DNA of 37,834 nt from an uncultured Emergencia sp. (GCA_904420065.1 CAJFTU010000002.1:1-37834), one strand, 5' to 3'. Counted from the first letter of the stretch, positions 9,901 to 17,294 are shown. Notes: generated by a model from the letters alone, not told the origin. Translations and numbers: made by a program.

Positions 9901-10472
9901 ACCCGTTCGAGATTCCCGCCGGTTGACTCAAGTCGGCGTTCTGCTTCTGCCTTTTTGCTTTTATACATGACGATGCCGGCAGCTTCTTCAAAGATCTCTC
10001 TTCGGCTGTCCGGCTTGTTGCTGACAATATCCGCGATTTTACCCTGTCCGATCAGAGAATAACCGTCCACTCCGATTCCCGTATCCATGATCAGCTCCCT
10101 GATATCGCGGAGCCTGCACTGGTTATTGTTGATCAGATACTCACTCTCGCCTGAACGATACATACGTCTGGTAATGGCGACTTCATTGTAATCGATGTCC
10201 AGGATCCCGGTAGAATTGTCGATTACCAGCGTAACCTCTGCCATACCGCGGGACTTTCGGCTGGCGGTTCCCGCAAAGATGACTTCCTCCATCTTTCCTC
10301 CTCGCAGGGCTTTCGGGCTCTGTTCTCCAAGAACCCAGCGGATGGCGTCGCTGATATTGCTCTTTCCGCTTCCGTTAGGGCCTACGATACAGGTTACGCC
10401 TTCGTGAAATTCGATGACGACAGGCTCTGCAAAGGATTTGAATCCGTGCATCTCCAATCGTTTAAAATACAT
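6924..10472 (-). CDS. smc: Chromosome segregation protein SMC
   Basis: Condensin-type ATPase that organises and resolves the chromosome. It is 1182 residues, full length. The N-terminal head has GPNGSGKSNISDAIRW (Walker A) near residues 32-47. Two long coiled coils rich in E/K/R flank a hinge at roughly residues 510-660 that is interrupted by GAITGGRYKNKT. The C-terminal head has the signature LMSGGEKTMTA and Walker B FCILDEVEAALD. It begins one base after the rnc stop, with GGAGG inside the rnc end. The rnc-smc pairing is conserved in Firmicutes. No scpA or scpB gene is in this window. Confidence 0.97.
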   Translation of the reverse strand: MYFKRLEMHGFKSFAEPVVIEFHEGVTCIVGPNGSGKSNISDAIRWVLGEQSPKALRGGKMEEVIFAGTASRKSRGMAEVTLVIDNSTGILDIDYNEVAITRRMYRSGESEYLINNNQCRLRDIRELIMDTGIGVDGYSLIGQGKIADIVSNKPDSRREIFEEAAGIVMYKSKKAEAERRLESTGGNLERVDDIIGEIEGRIGGLREDSAKAQEYLKLKDRYRDLEINITLKNIESIQSRNETYRNDISDLEKKIGEITASKGRTDRELEEDRQRSDALEKLGNEARDKLVKMIEEINRLTSESQINEERLSALEKDEERLKRESEELTEKLEKEKQNRAELIKTRDGVCSRHAEAQENLQARIDEHSRLSKEAADLSARMDSGREQLYQLHNLVSAKNSEVKSYESIIDTLERRRQQLLGEIADAKENTDDNDRQMETAEEEAHSVEEELKRAETEISRISREKGSLSEEKKTLSVRMEELKLQGSRKVSRKKTIEEMENNYEGYNYAVRYIMKANLPGIEGTVADKMSVPEEFSVAVETALGAQMQNIICDSDENAKRGVRLLKDNRAGRLTFLPVSSIRGKRADVDRQIAEDGAYRGLAAECIACDRRHQAIFDYLLGRVAVVDDMDAAVRLSKLAGSGIRFVTLEGEIINTAGAITGGRYKNKTANLLGRKNEIASLDEEIRAIREEVFNAGKKAEELAEKIETLERESEALEEKRREAQVASVALQSKIASLKEAEGRLRGSQEKASAEIASIEKESREARKTIDALREEESSARKKIEETSQQAESAMGSYEKKHAAVERAAEEITKARIAVNEWENKKSNAENLLKRIEETAEDYAFQIETKQRQRAELEEERNQILFGRDDSKEEVRQLLKEKEETESYIEAVSDERTALSEKIGKVTGQQREEAERLNGLQDQKYQLEIKSAKNDTQLDTLKERLWEDFEISYAQALDFKREDFSMAPSVKESREIRGRLRELGEVNVGAIKEYESVSRRYEFLSEQRKDIVTAMEELQAIISDMDTTIKTRFKENFDQVVENFEVIFKELFGGGHAELRMEDENNPLESGIDIIAQPPGKKLQNINLMSGGEKTMTAIALMFAVLKTKPTPFCILDEVEAALDDANIDRFAKYLRNFDGIQFALVTHQKATMEHADVLYGVTMPEQGVSKVLSLRLGDDFEL

Positions 10473-10473
10473 G

Positions 10474-11163
10474 CTATTTAATTCCTCCCTCTAAGGTAGC
10501 CCTGGCCGCATTCTGCTCGGCCTCTTTTTTGCTCTTGCCGCTGCCGCTGCCCAGAGTCTTTCCGTTGCAGACCAGATGAACGTAGAAGGTCTTATCGTGA
10601 TCCGGCCCTTCTTCCCGATCCAGTTTGTACGAGATAAACGTCTTCTGTCCCCGCTTCTGCAGCGCCTCCTGCACCTGGGTCTTGTAATCGGCAAACAGTT
10701 TGCCCGCCAACGCATCGTCGATGGTCGAAGCGAATTCCCGCGATACAAAGCGAGCCGCTTCGTCGTAGCCGCCATCCAGATAGATGGCTCCGATTACCGC
10801 CTCCAGCGCGTCTGCGATGATGGACTCTCTCTGCCTCCCACCGGAATGTTCTTCTCCCTTTCCCATGTTCAGATGCTCTCCGATGTTCAGTCTGGTTCCC
10901 ACCGTAGCCAGGGATTTTTCACAGACGATCAGGGCCCGCGTCTTGGTCAGCTTCCCTTCGTCCACGTTTTCCAGACGCCGGTACAGTTCTACGCTGATGA
11001 CGGCGTCAAAGAAGGCGTCGCCCAAAAACTCCAGCCGTTCGTTGTTTCCCCTGATGTCGACGGCATGTTCCCTGCAGTAAGAGCTGTGGGTAAGCGCCTT
11101 GGTCAGAAGTTCCTTGTTTTTAAACGTATATGCGATTGTTTTTTCAAAGCCGCTGTTATTCAC
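10474..11163 (-). CDS. rnc: Ribonuclease III
   Basis: Double-strand-specific endoribonuclease for rRNA and mRNA processing. It is 229 residues from GTG 11163, which lies inside the plsX stop (8-base overlap, GTGAATAA), with GAGGAG upstream. The catalytic signature NERLEFLGDAFF is at residues 41-52 (usually NERLEFLGDSV), with downstream ADALEAVIGAIYLDGG. A C-terminal dsRNA-binding domain spans about 155-228 and ends GSGKSKKEAEQNAARATLE. Many Firmicutes have fab genes and acpP between plsX and rnc; here the two genes are adjacent. Confidence 0.96.
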   Translation of the reverse strand: MNNSGFEKTIAYTFKNKELLTKALTHSSYCREHAVDIRGNNERLEFLGDAFFDAVISVELYRRLENVDEGKLTKTRALIVCEKSLATVGTRLNIGEHLNMGKGEEHSGGRQRESIIADALEAVIGAIYLDGGYDEAARFVSREFASTIDDALAGKLFADYKTQVQEALQKRGQKTFISYKLDREEGPDHDKTFYVHLVCNGKTLGSGSGKSKKEAEQNAARATLEGGIK

Positions 11164-12169
11164 TGATCAATATCTCCTCAATTTCCAAAACGGAATTTTG
11201 TATGGTATCGACAACTTTTTCTCTGACGTAAGGAATGGCTTTGATTATGGTCTGCTTTACGGCTAAAGCGTCGGAAGAACCGTGCATTTTCAGCATCGCT
11301 CCTTTTACGCCGAGAAACGGCGCTCCGCCGTATTCCGCGTAGTTGAATTCTCTCTTTATTCCCATCAGCTGTTTCTTTAAAAGAACCGCGCCCAGCTTGG
11401 ATCTGGTGTCAGCGAGAAATCTTCTCTTCATTTCCCGCAGAACCATCAGGCCCATTCCTTCGGTCAGCTTGATGATCGCATTGCCCGTAAAGCCGTCTGT
11501 TACAATGACGTCACAGATACCGTCCGGAAGATCTCTGGCCTCTACGCTGCCGATAAAATTGAGATTGCTCTTTTCGATGAGCTCATAGGCTGCTTTGGTC
11601 AGAGTCGTTCCTTTTCCTTCTTCCGTGCCGTTGTTTACCAGACCTACGGTCGGATTTTTTCTGCCGATAACCTTCTCCATATATATACTGCCCATTGTTG
11701 CGAATTCAAACAAATTATCCGGTTTACACTCTGCGTTGGCGCCGGTATCCACAAGCAGCGACGGCTGCCCTCCGATAACGGGGTAAATCGTAGCCAGCGT
11801 CGGTCTGTCGATTCCCTGGATTCTTCCCAGGATAAACAGACCTCCGGCCAAAAGCGCGCCCGTGCTTCCGGCGGACAGAAATACATCGGCCTCCCCGTTT
11901 TTCACCATATTCAGTCCTTTAACGATGGAAGAATCTTTTTTCGTTCTCACCGCTTTAACCGGTGCTTCGTCGTTGGTGATGGTCATAGAGGCGTCTATGA
12001 CTTCTATGTTCTTTCCGTTTCCGCCCTGCTTGTCCAGGCAGGCTGTAATCTCTTCCTTTTTTCCTATGATGAGGAGTTCCTCGTCGATTTCTTTCGCAGC
12101 GTCAATCACACCCGCTACAATTTCTTCCGGCGCGTTATCTCCGCCCATACCGTCTATCAAAATCCTCAT
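11156..12169 (-). CDS. plsX: Phosphate acyltransferase PlsX
   Basis: Converts acyl-ACP to acyl-phosphate, the donor used by PlsY. It is 337 residues, normal length. It starts ILIDGMGGDNAPEEIV and contains family blocks such as SAGSTGALLAGGLFILGRIQGI and VDTGANAECKP (quoted in part). GGGAGG lies nine bases before the ATG. It is the first gene of the long minus-strand operon, and a good sigmaA promoter lies just upstream. No FapR-type regulator gene or fab gene is beside it; upstream is a divergent metallo-beta-lactamase-fold gene. Confidence 0.96.
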   Translation of the reverse strand: MRILIDGMGGDNAPEEIVAGVIDAAKEIDEELLIIGKKEEITACLDKQGGNGKNIEVIDASMTITNDEAPVKAVRTKKDSSIVKGLNMVKNGEADVFLSAGSTGALLAGGLFILGRIQGIDRPTLATIYPVIGGQPSLLVDTGANAECKPDNLFEFATMGSIYMEKVIGRKNPTVGLVNNGTEEGKGTTLTKAAYELIEKSNLNFIGSVEARDLPDGICDVIVTDGFTGNAIIKLTEGMGLMVLREMKRRFLADTRSKLGAVLLKKQLMGIKREFNYAEYGGAPFLGVKGAMLKMHGSSDALAVKQTIIKAIPYVREKVVDTIQNSVLEIEEILISE

Positions 12170-12202
12170 GTTAAAAATCCTCCCATCAAGACATATACTG
12201 GT

Positions 12203-12231
12203 ATTTTAACATAGTTGCTGTAATTGTGCAA
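12203..12231 (-). promoter_or_regulatory. sigmaA promoter of the plsX operon
   Basis: On the minus strand TTGCAC (12226-12231) is separated by exactly 17 bases from TAAAAT (12203-12208), which lies 34 bases before the plsX ATG. Nothing resembling a FapR operator was recognised between it and the gene. It lies back-to-back with the divergent promoter at 12236-12264, with only four bases between the two -35 boxes, so the two polymerases should compete for this region. Confidence 0.75.
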
Positions 12232-12235
12232 ATAC

Positions 12236-12264
12236 TTGTGCTTTCTTCCCTTTTGCCGTATACT
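12236..12264 (+). promoter_or_regulatory. sigmaA promoter of the MBL-fold gene
   Basis: TTGTGC (12236-12241), a 17-base spacer, and TATACT (12259-12264). This leaves a leader of about 75 bases before the ATG at 12346. The leader holds no obvious terminator-type hairpin. Confidence 0.65.
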
Positions 12265-12345
12265 GGTAGACAAACCGCACTCTCAGACGTCCTTTCGGCC
12301 CCGCCGATCCTGCCGACTGGGAAGCAATCTTTTGGAGATCACGCC

Positions 12346-13167
12346 ATGTCTTACTTTACTTCACAGGAAATACATCCGGGAATCGTACACATCGGTGAAC
12401 CCGCCGGCGTTCACTGTACGCTGATCGTCGGAAAAGAGAAAGCCCTCCTCTTCGATACCGGGTACGGCATCTGCAGCATCGAAGACTATGTTCGTTCGAT
12501 TACCGATCTGCCCCTTTACATCGTCAACAGTCACTGTCATCTCGATCACGCAGGGGGAAATCACCTTTTCTCCCGAGTTTGGGCCTATCCCGGAGAAGAA
12601 CAGATCTATGCGGATTATCAGCAGGAAAAAGTGAGCATTTTAAATCAGATGGAAAAACTCTGGCGTTCCGGAAAAACCCCTCGTCCGTGGCCTTCGGATT
12701 TCGATCGGGACGCCTATCTGACCTTTAAGCCCTGCAGATTTCTTTCTCTCGCCGATCATCAGATCTTTTCACTCGGCGGAAGAATCTGCGAAATAATTTC
12801 TCTGCCCGGTCACACCAGGAGCAGCGTGATCCTCTACGACCATCTGACCGGAACGGTTCTCTCCGGAGACAACATTGCGCGGAGCGTCTGGATCATGTTC
12901 GCTCAGAGCGCTTCTCTTGCAGAGTACCGCTGCGGCCTGAAAAAGCTGAAAAAAGAATACGCCGTGACCGGAATTCTCTCGTCTCACGACAGCCGCCTTC
13001 TTCCGCCCTCTCTTATCGACCAGCTGATAAGATGTATCGACACCCGACAGGAAAACAGCACCGTTTTCATCCATCCGCGCAAAGGATACAAGGCGCTGAA
13101 GCGCAAGATGTATGCAGACGGACTGGGAGATATCTATCTGGTCTATCCTTTGGAAGACAAAGGATAG
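12346..13167 (+). CDS. MBL-fold metallo-hydrolase
   Basis: A 273-residue protein from ATG 12346, preceded by TTTGGAGATC with GGAG eight bases away. The frame is open upstream to 12226, but those 40 residues overlap the promoter and look non-coding. The metal motif HxHxDH is NSHCHLDHAGG, with H63, H65, D67 and H68. A later PGHTRSS histidine, the aspartate of LSGDNI and the histidine of SSHDS complete the usual binuclear site. Substrates in this superfamily range from lactones to thioesters and phosphoesters, and none is indicated. The YheO-type regulator follows on the same strand after a hairpin. Confidence 0.85.
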   Translation: MSYFTSQEIHPGIVHIGEPAGVHCTLIVGKEKALLFDTGYGICSIEDYVRSITDLPLYIVNSHCHLDHAGGNHLFSRVWAYPGEEQIYADYQQEKVSILNQMEKLWRSGKTPRPWPSDFDRDAYLTFKPCRFLSLADHQIFSLGGRICEIISLPGHTRSSVILYDHLTGTVLSGDNIARSVWIMFAQSASLAEYRCGLKKLKKEYAVTGILSSHDSRLLPPSLIDQLIRCIDTRQENSTVFIHPRKGYKALKRKMYADGLGDIYLVYPLEDKG

Positions 13168-13233
13168 ACGAACCGTCGGCCCTGACCGGCAGCGACTGAT
13201 CCGTCTGTCTCTGAGCAGCGCGCCGTGTTTTTG

Positions 13234-13259
13234 AAAAGATGTCTCATCTTTTTCTTTGT
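13234..13259 (+). terminator. Candidate terminator after the MBL-fold gene
   Basis: AAAAGATG (13234-13241), loop TCT, CATCTTTT (13245-13252), then TCTTTGT. The stem is a perfect eight base pairs but AT-rich, so efficiency is uncertain. It lies about 65 bases after the MBL stop and just before the regulator promoter. Confidence 0.5.
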
Positions 13260-13262
13260 TCA

Positions 13263-13291
13263 TTGTCCATCTTGACAAAATGTGTTAAAAT
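13263..13291 (+). promoter_or_regulatory. Promoter of the YheO-type regulator
   Basis: TTGTCC (13263-13268), 17-base spacer, TAAAAT (13286-13291). A second -35-like TTGACA at 13272-13277 lies inside that spacer but has no good -10 at normal distance. A short leader leads to AGAGAGG and the GTG start at 13319. Confidence 0.55.
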
Positions 13292-13318
13292 TATGCACAG
13301 TACACAGAGAGGAAAACA

Positions 13319-13972
13319 GTGAACATGGATAAAACACAAAAACAGGTTTTGGATTTTTTAATGCGTACAGCAGAGGGCATATCTCAGATGTTCGGCCACT
13401 CGTGCGAGACGCTGATTCACGATATGAGCCGGCCCGGCCATCCGGTTATCGCCATATTCAACGGCCACGTCAGCGGACGCCAGGAGGGATCGACGGCCGA
13501 TATCTTTGGCGACGACTCCGCGGCGCAGGGTGACACCGGCCACTTTAAGCTGGAAAAAGATATTATCAATTCCCTCGCTGTCACAAAAAACGGCCGGTAT
13601 ATTAAGTCTACCACGCTCAACTTTATCGGCGAAAACTATCATTACGCCCTTGGCATCAATTTCGATTACACCTTCCTCAGCAGCGCCATGTCAACTCTGG
13701 AGGGACTGGTCAGCATCGATAACGATCTGAACCACGCCATCAGCGATTCCTCCAACGCACAGCTTGAAGAAATATTCAAGGATTGCCTGTCCATCATAGG
13801 CAAGCCGGTAGAGTCGATGAAGAAAAACGACCGGGTACAGCTGATCGCCCTGCTTATGCAGCGAAACGCCTTCAGCTTTCAAAAATCGATCACCTATGTG
13901 GCTGAACAGCTGCAGGTATCCCGGTATACCATCTACAAATATTGCCACGAGGTCGAAGCAAATTTGAAATAA
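13319..13972 (+). CDS. YheO-type PAS-domain / HTH transcriptional regulator
   Basis: A 217-residue protein. The start is GTG 13319, six bases after AGAGAGG; ATG at 13325 is the alternative. The N-terminal half (residues about 10-120) is a YheO-like PAS domain, including HSCETLIHDMSRPGHPVIAI and GRYIKSTTLNFIGE (partial quotes). The C-terminal HTH has the helix pattern ITYVAEQLQVSRYTIYKYCHE. Such proteins regulate neighbouring catabolic or amino-acid genes, for example DauR for D-arginine use. The nearest candidate targets are the MBL-fold gene upstream or the dehydratase/amidohydrolase unit at 14.8-17.2 kb; neither link is shown by the sequence. Confidence 0.85.
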   Translation: MNMDKTQKQVLDFLMRTAEGISQMFGHSCETLIHDMSRPGHPVIAIFNGHVSGRQEGSTADIFGDDSAAQGDTGHFKLEKDIINSLAVTKNGRYIKSTTLNFIGENYHYALGINFDYTFLSSAMSTLEGLVSIDNDLNHAISDSSNAQLEEIFKDCLSIIGKPVESMKKNDRVQLIALLMQRNAFSFQKSITYVAEQLQVSRYTIYKYCHEVEANLK

Positions 13973-14020
13973 AGCGGAAGATATAAAAGACAGTCTGCAG
14001 TTAAATGACCGGGCAAAGGG

Positions 14021-14047
14021 GCGCTGTCTTGTGATAGCGTCTCTTTT
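14021..14047 (+). terminator. Candidate terminator after the YheO-type regulator
   Basis: GCGCTGTC (14021-14028), loop TTGT, GATAGCGT (14033-14040) form an eight-pair stem including two G-U pairs. It is followed by CTCTTTT, about 50 bases after the regulator stop. The short T run makes it a moderate call. Confidence 0.4.
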
Positions 14048-14239
14048 GCTGCTCCTGTGGCAAGGGTTGGCTCGGTTACATTATCTGCTTAAACAATTGG
14101 GCTTATTCATGAATCGTATACAATATAAATTGCGATAGTTATAAACAGAAAAGGCAGGCAGGGAAAGGGCAGATCCGGCACGCTAAGTTCAGCCGCATTC
14201 GGTTCAAGCAGACTCGCAAACGGTCTGATAAACTTAAAA
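14048..14239. other. Intergenic region between convergent genes
   Basis: No gene with a start and ribosome site was recognised. The minus strand holds an open stretch ending at TGA 14107-14109 that joins the end of the small membrane-protein gene in the +1 frame and encodes a hydrophobic tail. See the separate finding. Otherwise the region is unremarkable and AT-rich around 14100-14150. Confidence 0.4.
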
Positions 14240-14428
14240 TTACTTTTTTCTCTTAAACGGAGCAATAAACAGAACGATCATCATAACGACATATATCCCA
14301 TAGAAAATATATGTCACCACATTGCTCCACGGGAAACTTGCCTGGGGGTTATTCAGGGCAATAAAGATAAAAACAACCCCAATCACCAGCATAATAAGAG
14401 CGATAATTCTCGAACATTTCTTCGTCAT
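14240..14428 (-). CDS. Small two-helix membrane protein, function unknown
   Basis: A 62-residue protein from ATG 14428, with GGAGG eight bases upstream; a longer reading would need a TTG start inside the ribosome site. Two hydrophobic segments are visible: IIALIMLVIGVVFIFIAL (residues about 8-25) and YIFYGIYVVMMIVLFIAPF (about 40-58). A lysine-rich tail PFKRKK follows, so both ends may face the cytoplasm. I do not recognise a family. It stands alone on the minus strand downstream of the dehydratase unit, with a weak TTGACG-type -35 upstream at about 14505-14510. The stop follows a run of six A residues; a one-base slip would extend the protein by 45 residues. Confidence 0.6.
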   Translation of the reverse strand: MTKKCSRIIALIMLVIGVVFIFIALNNPQASFPWSNVVTYIFYGIYVVMMIVLFIAPFKRKK

Positions 14429-14648
14429 ATCCTTATCCTCCAATACTGATTTTTTCTAAATTGGATTCCTCGGCTGTCCTTTGCTAAATCGCTTTTTCGC
14501 CGATCGTCAACACCTATTCTTGATTAAAAAAGATGTCGTGATCTTTGAGATATGAGAAAAAGCCGGTTTTGTCGCAGCCGGTTGTATCCGCCTGCATACG
14601 CTGTGACGTACCTTCCTATACCTTGGCTGTCTTCTTTGACCTATTGCA

Positions 14649-14666
14649 ATTTTATCACAATAAAAT
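14649..14666. repeat. AT-rich perfect inverted repeat
   Basis: ATTTTAT, CACA, ATAAAAT: seven-base arms around a four-base spacer, inside the 404-base gap (14429-14832) between the small membrane protein and the dehydratase. It is flanked by CTATTGCAA at 14641 and again at 14674. It has no T tail. It may be an operator or chance; nothing else was seen in this gap apart from the terminator at 14711-14743. Confidence 0.35.
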
Positions 14667-14710
14667 GCCTGATACTATTGCAAAATTACCGGATATTGCC
14701 GTTATATTCC

Positions 14711-14743
14711 CAAAGAAAAAGCGGCTTTGCGAATACCAAAGCC
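14711..14743 (-). terminator. Rho-independent terminator of the amidohydrolase-dehydratase unit
   Basis: On the minus strand GGCTTTG (14743-14737), seven-base loop GTATTCG, CAAAGCC (14729-14723), then GCTTTTTCTTTG. The perfect seven-pair stem plus T run lies about 90 bases past the dehydratase stop. Confidence 0.75.
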
Positions 14744-14832
14744 ACCTTTTCTCTGTATCTTTTACAAATGCGAATAAAAGCTATAACATCACGGCGGACG
14801 AAACGGCTCGTTCGCCCTCTCGTCCCGCTATT

Positions 14833-16017
14833 CTAACGGACGACTTTCTTTTCGGCCCGTTTCAGCGTGTACTCAGACAGTTCATTCCCTATGCCCGGAA
14901 TTTCCGGAACAGTGAGAACGCCGTCAACCGGCTGATAATCAAACTTTGTCAGCTTGCGCACATAATCCCGCTCGTGAACACAGCAGTGTTCGTGGAGGGT
15001 AAAGTTAGGAATTGCCGCCTCCAGTTGAAGCGTAGCCGCTACGTTCAGGTGGGAGTTGGCGCAGTGAAACTGGATGCCTACATCGTACAGTGCACAAAGT
15101 TGGGCAATTTTTCTCGCCTCAGTGATACCGCGGCAGTTTCCGATATCCGGCTGTACAAAGCTAACCGTTTGGTTTGTGATAAAGGGCAGAAACTCTCGAA
15201 CAGAATGGAGACGCTCCCCCATGCTGACAGGAATTCCGCTCTTTTCACCCAATTTTTTCAATACAGGAAAAGCCGTTGCCGCCGGTTCTTCCGCATAAGC
15301 GATACCGTATTTTTTCGTCCTCTCAGCAATCTGCAGGAAAGCCGAAGAATCTGTATAGCCGTGACACTCCATAAGGATCGTACACTCAGAACCGAGGGCC
15401 TCTCTGACTGCAGCAACTCGAGATTCAATCAGTCCAAGGTATTTTTCCGCGATTATTCCCGTCCGCTCTTTTTCCGTCAGGCTCCTCCCCTCTGCGTCGT
15501 GAACGAAGAAATCCGCCTTTACCGCATCGTAACCCTGACCGGCCGCCTCCCTGGCGCATGCGGCGAATTCTTCCGGCGTTACAGCATCCTGCTGCAGCCT
15601 TCCCCATCCGAAATTGATCTGACTGGCATAACAATGAAGCTCATCCCGATACTTTCCTCCAAGTAGCTTGTACACCGGTACTCCGAATGATTTGCCTTTT
15701 ATGTCCCATAGCGCCGTATCGAGAGCTGCCACGGCGGCACCGAAAATCGGGCCGCCATTGGGTCCGAAATAGGTTCCTCTGCACAGCTTTTCCAACAGCA
15801 CCTCGCCGTCTATGGGATCCTGACCAATAAGTGAAGGACTCAGTTCTTCGAGCATGGCGCAGGCCGCCCGCGCTCCGGTCATCATCATTACCCCCGCTTC
15901 TCCGTCTCCAAAAATTCCTTCATCGGTATGTATGCGGCAAAATACAGGCGTATTTCTTCCTCTGTTTTCAGGCGCTTCGGCCTCCAGCATCATGATATCT
16001 ACAGATGTGATTTTCAT
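14833..16017 (-). CDS. Enolase-superfamily (mandelate racemase/muconate lactonizing) enzyme, acid-sugar dehydratase-like
   Basis: 394 residues, full length; ATG 16017 follows GGGAGG by eight bases. It has the N-terminal capping domain, then a barrel with K167 (KADFF), first metal ligand E217 with H219 (MECHG), E243/E244 (YAEEP), E268 (MGERLHS), and D291 and H318 (QPDIG; QFHC). The E-x-H at the first metal site and the late barrel histidine resemble galactonate/mannonate dehydratase-type members rather than muconate cycloisomerase, so dehydration of a sugar acid is a reasonable guess. The substrate is unproven. It lies 36 bases after the amidohydrolase gene and shares its promoter. Confidence 0.85.
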   Translation of the reverse strand: MKITSVDIMMLEAEAPENRGRNTPVFCRIHTDEGIFGDGEAGVMMMTGARAACAMLEELSPSLIGQDPIDGEVLLEKLCRGTYFGPNGGPIFGAAVAALDTALWDIKGKSFGVPVYKLLGGKYRDELHCYASQINFGWGRLQQDAVTPEEFAACAREAAGQGYDAVKADFFVHDAEGRSLTEKERTGIIAEKYLGLIESRVAAVREALGSECTILMECHGYTDSSAFLQIAERTKKYGIAYAEEPAATAFPVLKKLGEKSGIPVSMGERLHSVREFLPFITNQTVSFVQPDIGNCRGITEARKIAQLCALYDVGIQFHCANSHLNVAATLQLEAAIPNFTLHEHCCVHERDYVRKLTKFDYQPVDGVLTVPEIPGIGNELSEYTLKRAEKKVVR

Positions 16018-16053
16018 TTTTTCTTTCCTCCCGCTGAATGAATAAGGACAGTG

Positions 16054-17220
16054 TCATCTCTGTCTCTCTCCGTTTTGGAAAACCATCAGAGGCTTTTTGT
16101 ACATGACGGAAATATCCTGATCCGGATTTCCATCTACCAGGATTAAATCCGCCCGCAGTCCCGCTTTAACGGTTCCCGTCTGTTCCGCTGCACCGATAAT
16201 TTCTGCGCTGTACTTTGTAGCCTGCAGCAGAATATCCAGGTCCCGCATACCACAAAGCTCCTTTCGGATCCTGAATTCCTGCGGAAACCGCGAAAGTTCT
16301 CCATTGTACAAATCCGTACCGAAACCCATCTTGCATCCTGCCCGGTAAGCTCTCCCTATCCGCTCTGCGGCTTCTCTCAGTTCAGACGAATATTCCCGCT
16401 CATCGGGAACTTCCTCATCCACAAGGACAGACAGGGTCGGAACCAAATAGGAACCGTCCTTTTTAAGTAAAAGTTCTATCGTTTCATCGTCGATAAAAGT
16501 TCCGTGCTCTATCGTCCTGACCCCTTCTTCAATGCAGCTTTTTATGGCCTCAAGAGCGTGAGCATGGGCCGCCACATAGGTTCCTCTCTCTTCTGCCGCT
16601 TTCACAACCGCTCCAATCTCCTCTCGCGTCATGATGGCCCGAAGACCGCTATGAGAGCTTTGAGCCGCCATTCGGGAGGCCGATGAGGAGGCATAGATCT
16701 TTATAAAATCAGCGCCCTTTTCCCGCTCGTAGCAGGCTGCATGATAAAAACCGCTTTCGTTGTCCGCAATGGACATGGTCATCGTCATTTCTCTTCCCAT
16801 TTTTTCCATTTCCCGCGGCCCAAGCATATATCCTGCAGCCTGTATCATCGGCCCCTCCAGAATATTTTCCGCTATGGCATCTCTAAGAGGCAGAGTGAGG
16901 CGCAGACAGCTTCCACAGTCCCTTATCGAAGTGACGCCCAGATCGGTATACGCGCTCAATCGTGGGATGGTCTGGATCAGCCGCCGCATCGCTGTATCCG
17001 GTGTTTCCTCTGCACTTGCGATGGATAAATGGGCGTGCAGATCAAACAGCCCAGGCAGCAGCGTATGCCCCTGACAGTCAATGATTTCTTCCGAGCAGGC
17101 GCGCTCAGGCTGCGTTTCCGCAATAGAAACGATCTTCCCCTGGTTTATTTCAATGTCGGCCGCCGAATATCCGTGCGGTTCAGAAAGCTCCGGAACGAGC
17201 CGGCAGTTTTTCAAAATCAT
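16054..17220 (-). CDS. Amidohydrolase family protein (imidazolonepropionase/Xaa-Pro dipeptidase-like)
   Basis: 388 residues; ATG 17220 follows AGGAGG by seven bases. Metal ligands are visible: H62 and H64 (DLHAHLS), K174 (FIKIYAS), H219/H221 (AAHAHA), H239 (EHGTF) and D303 (GFGTDLY). A C-terminal strand returns to the small beta domain (ADLILVDGNP). This residue set matches the COG1228 branch, whose tested members include Xaa-Pro dipeptidases of amidohydrolase type and imidazolonepropionases. The substrate here is unknown. As first gene of a two-gene unit with a sugar-acid dehydratase-like enzyme, it may release a substrate from an N-acyl or peptide conjugate; that is inference. Confidence 0.85.
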   Translation of the reverse strand: MILKNCRLVPELSEPHGYSAADIEINQGKIVSIAETQPERACSEEIIDCQGHTLLPGLFDLHAHLSIASAEETPDTAMRRLIQTIPRLSAYTDLGVTSIRDCGSCLRLTLPLRDAIAENILEGPMIQAAGYMLGPREMEKMGREMTMTMSIADNESGFYHAACYEREKGADFIKIYASSSASRMAAQSSHSGLRAIMTREEIGAVVKAAEERGTYVAAHAHALEAIKSCIEEGVRTIEHGTFIDDETIELLLKKDGSYLVPTLSVLVDEEVPDEREYSSELREAAERIGRAYRAGCKMGFGTDLYNGELSRFPQEFRIRKELCGMRDLDILLQATKYSAEIIGAAEQTGTVKAGLRADLILVDGNPDQDISVMYKKPLMVFQNGERQR

Positions 17221-17239
17221 CGTTTAACCTCCTTTAAGC

Positions 17240-17257
17240 CGATATTGACAGATATCG
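17240..17257. repeat. Perfect inverted repeat in the amidohydrolase leader
   Basis: CGATAT, TGACAG, ATATCG: six-base arms around six bases, between the promoter and the ribosome site. It may be an operator half of a two-site arrangement with 17319-17335, or a weak RNA hairpin. Confidence 0.4.
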
Positions 17258-17294
17258 TCGGAACAGATATTCAACGTGATGATCTGCTGCTTTT

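Noticed and set aside
9138-9926. 262-codon plus-strand frame rich in F/L/S
   Set aside because: Antisense of the Smc coiled coil; the composition follows from E/K-rich codons read backwards.
12226-12345. 40-residue N-terminal extension of the MBL-fold protein
   Set aside because: It would start inside the promoter and lacks a ribosome site, whereas ATG 12346 has GGAG at good spacing and begins where family similarity starts.
14545-15666. 373-codon open frame on the plus strand
   Set aside because: Mostly antisense to the enolase-superfamily gene, and its first part covers the terminator at 14711-14743. No domain recognised.
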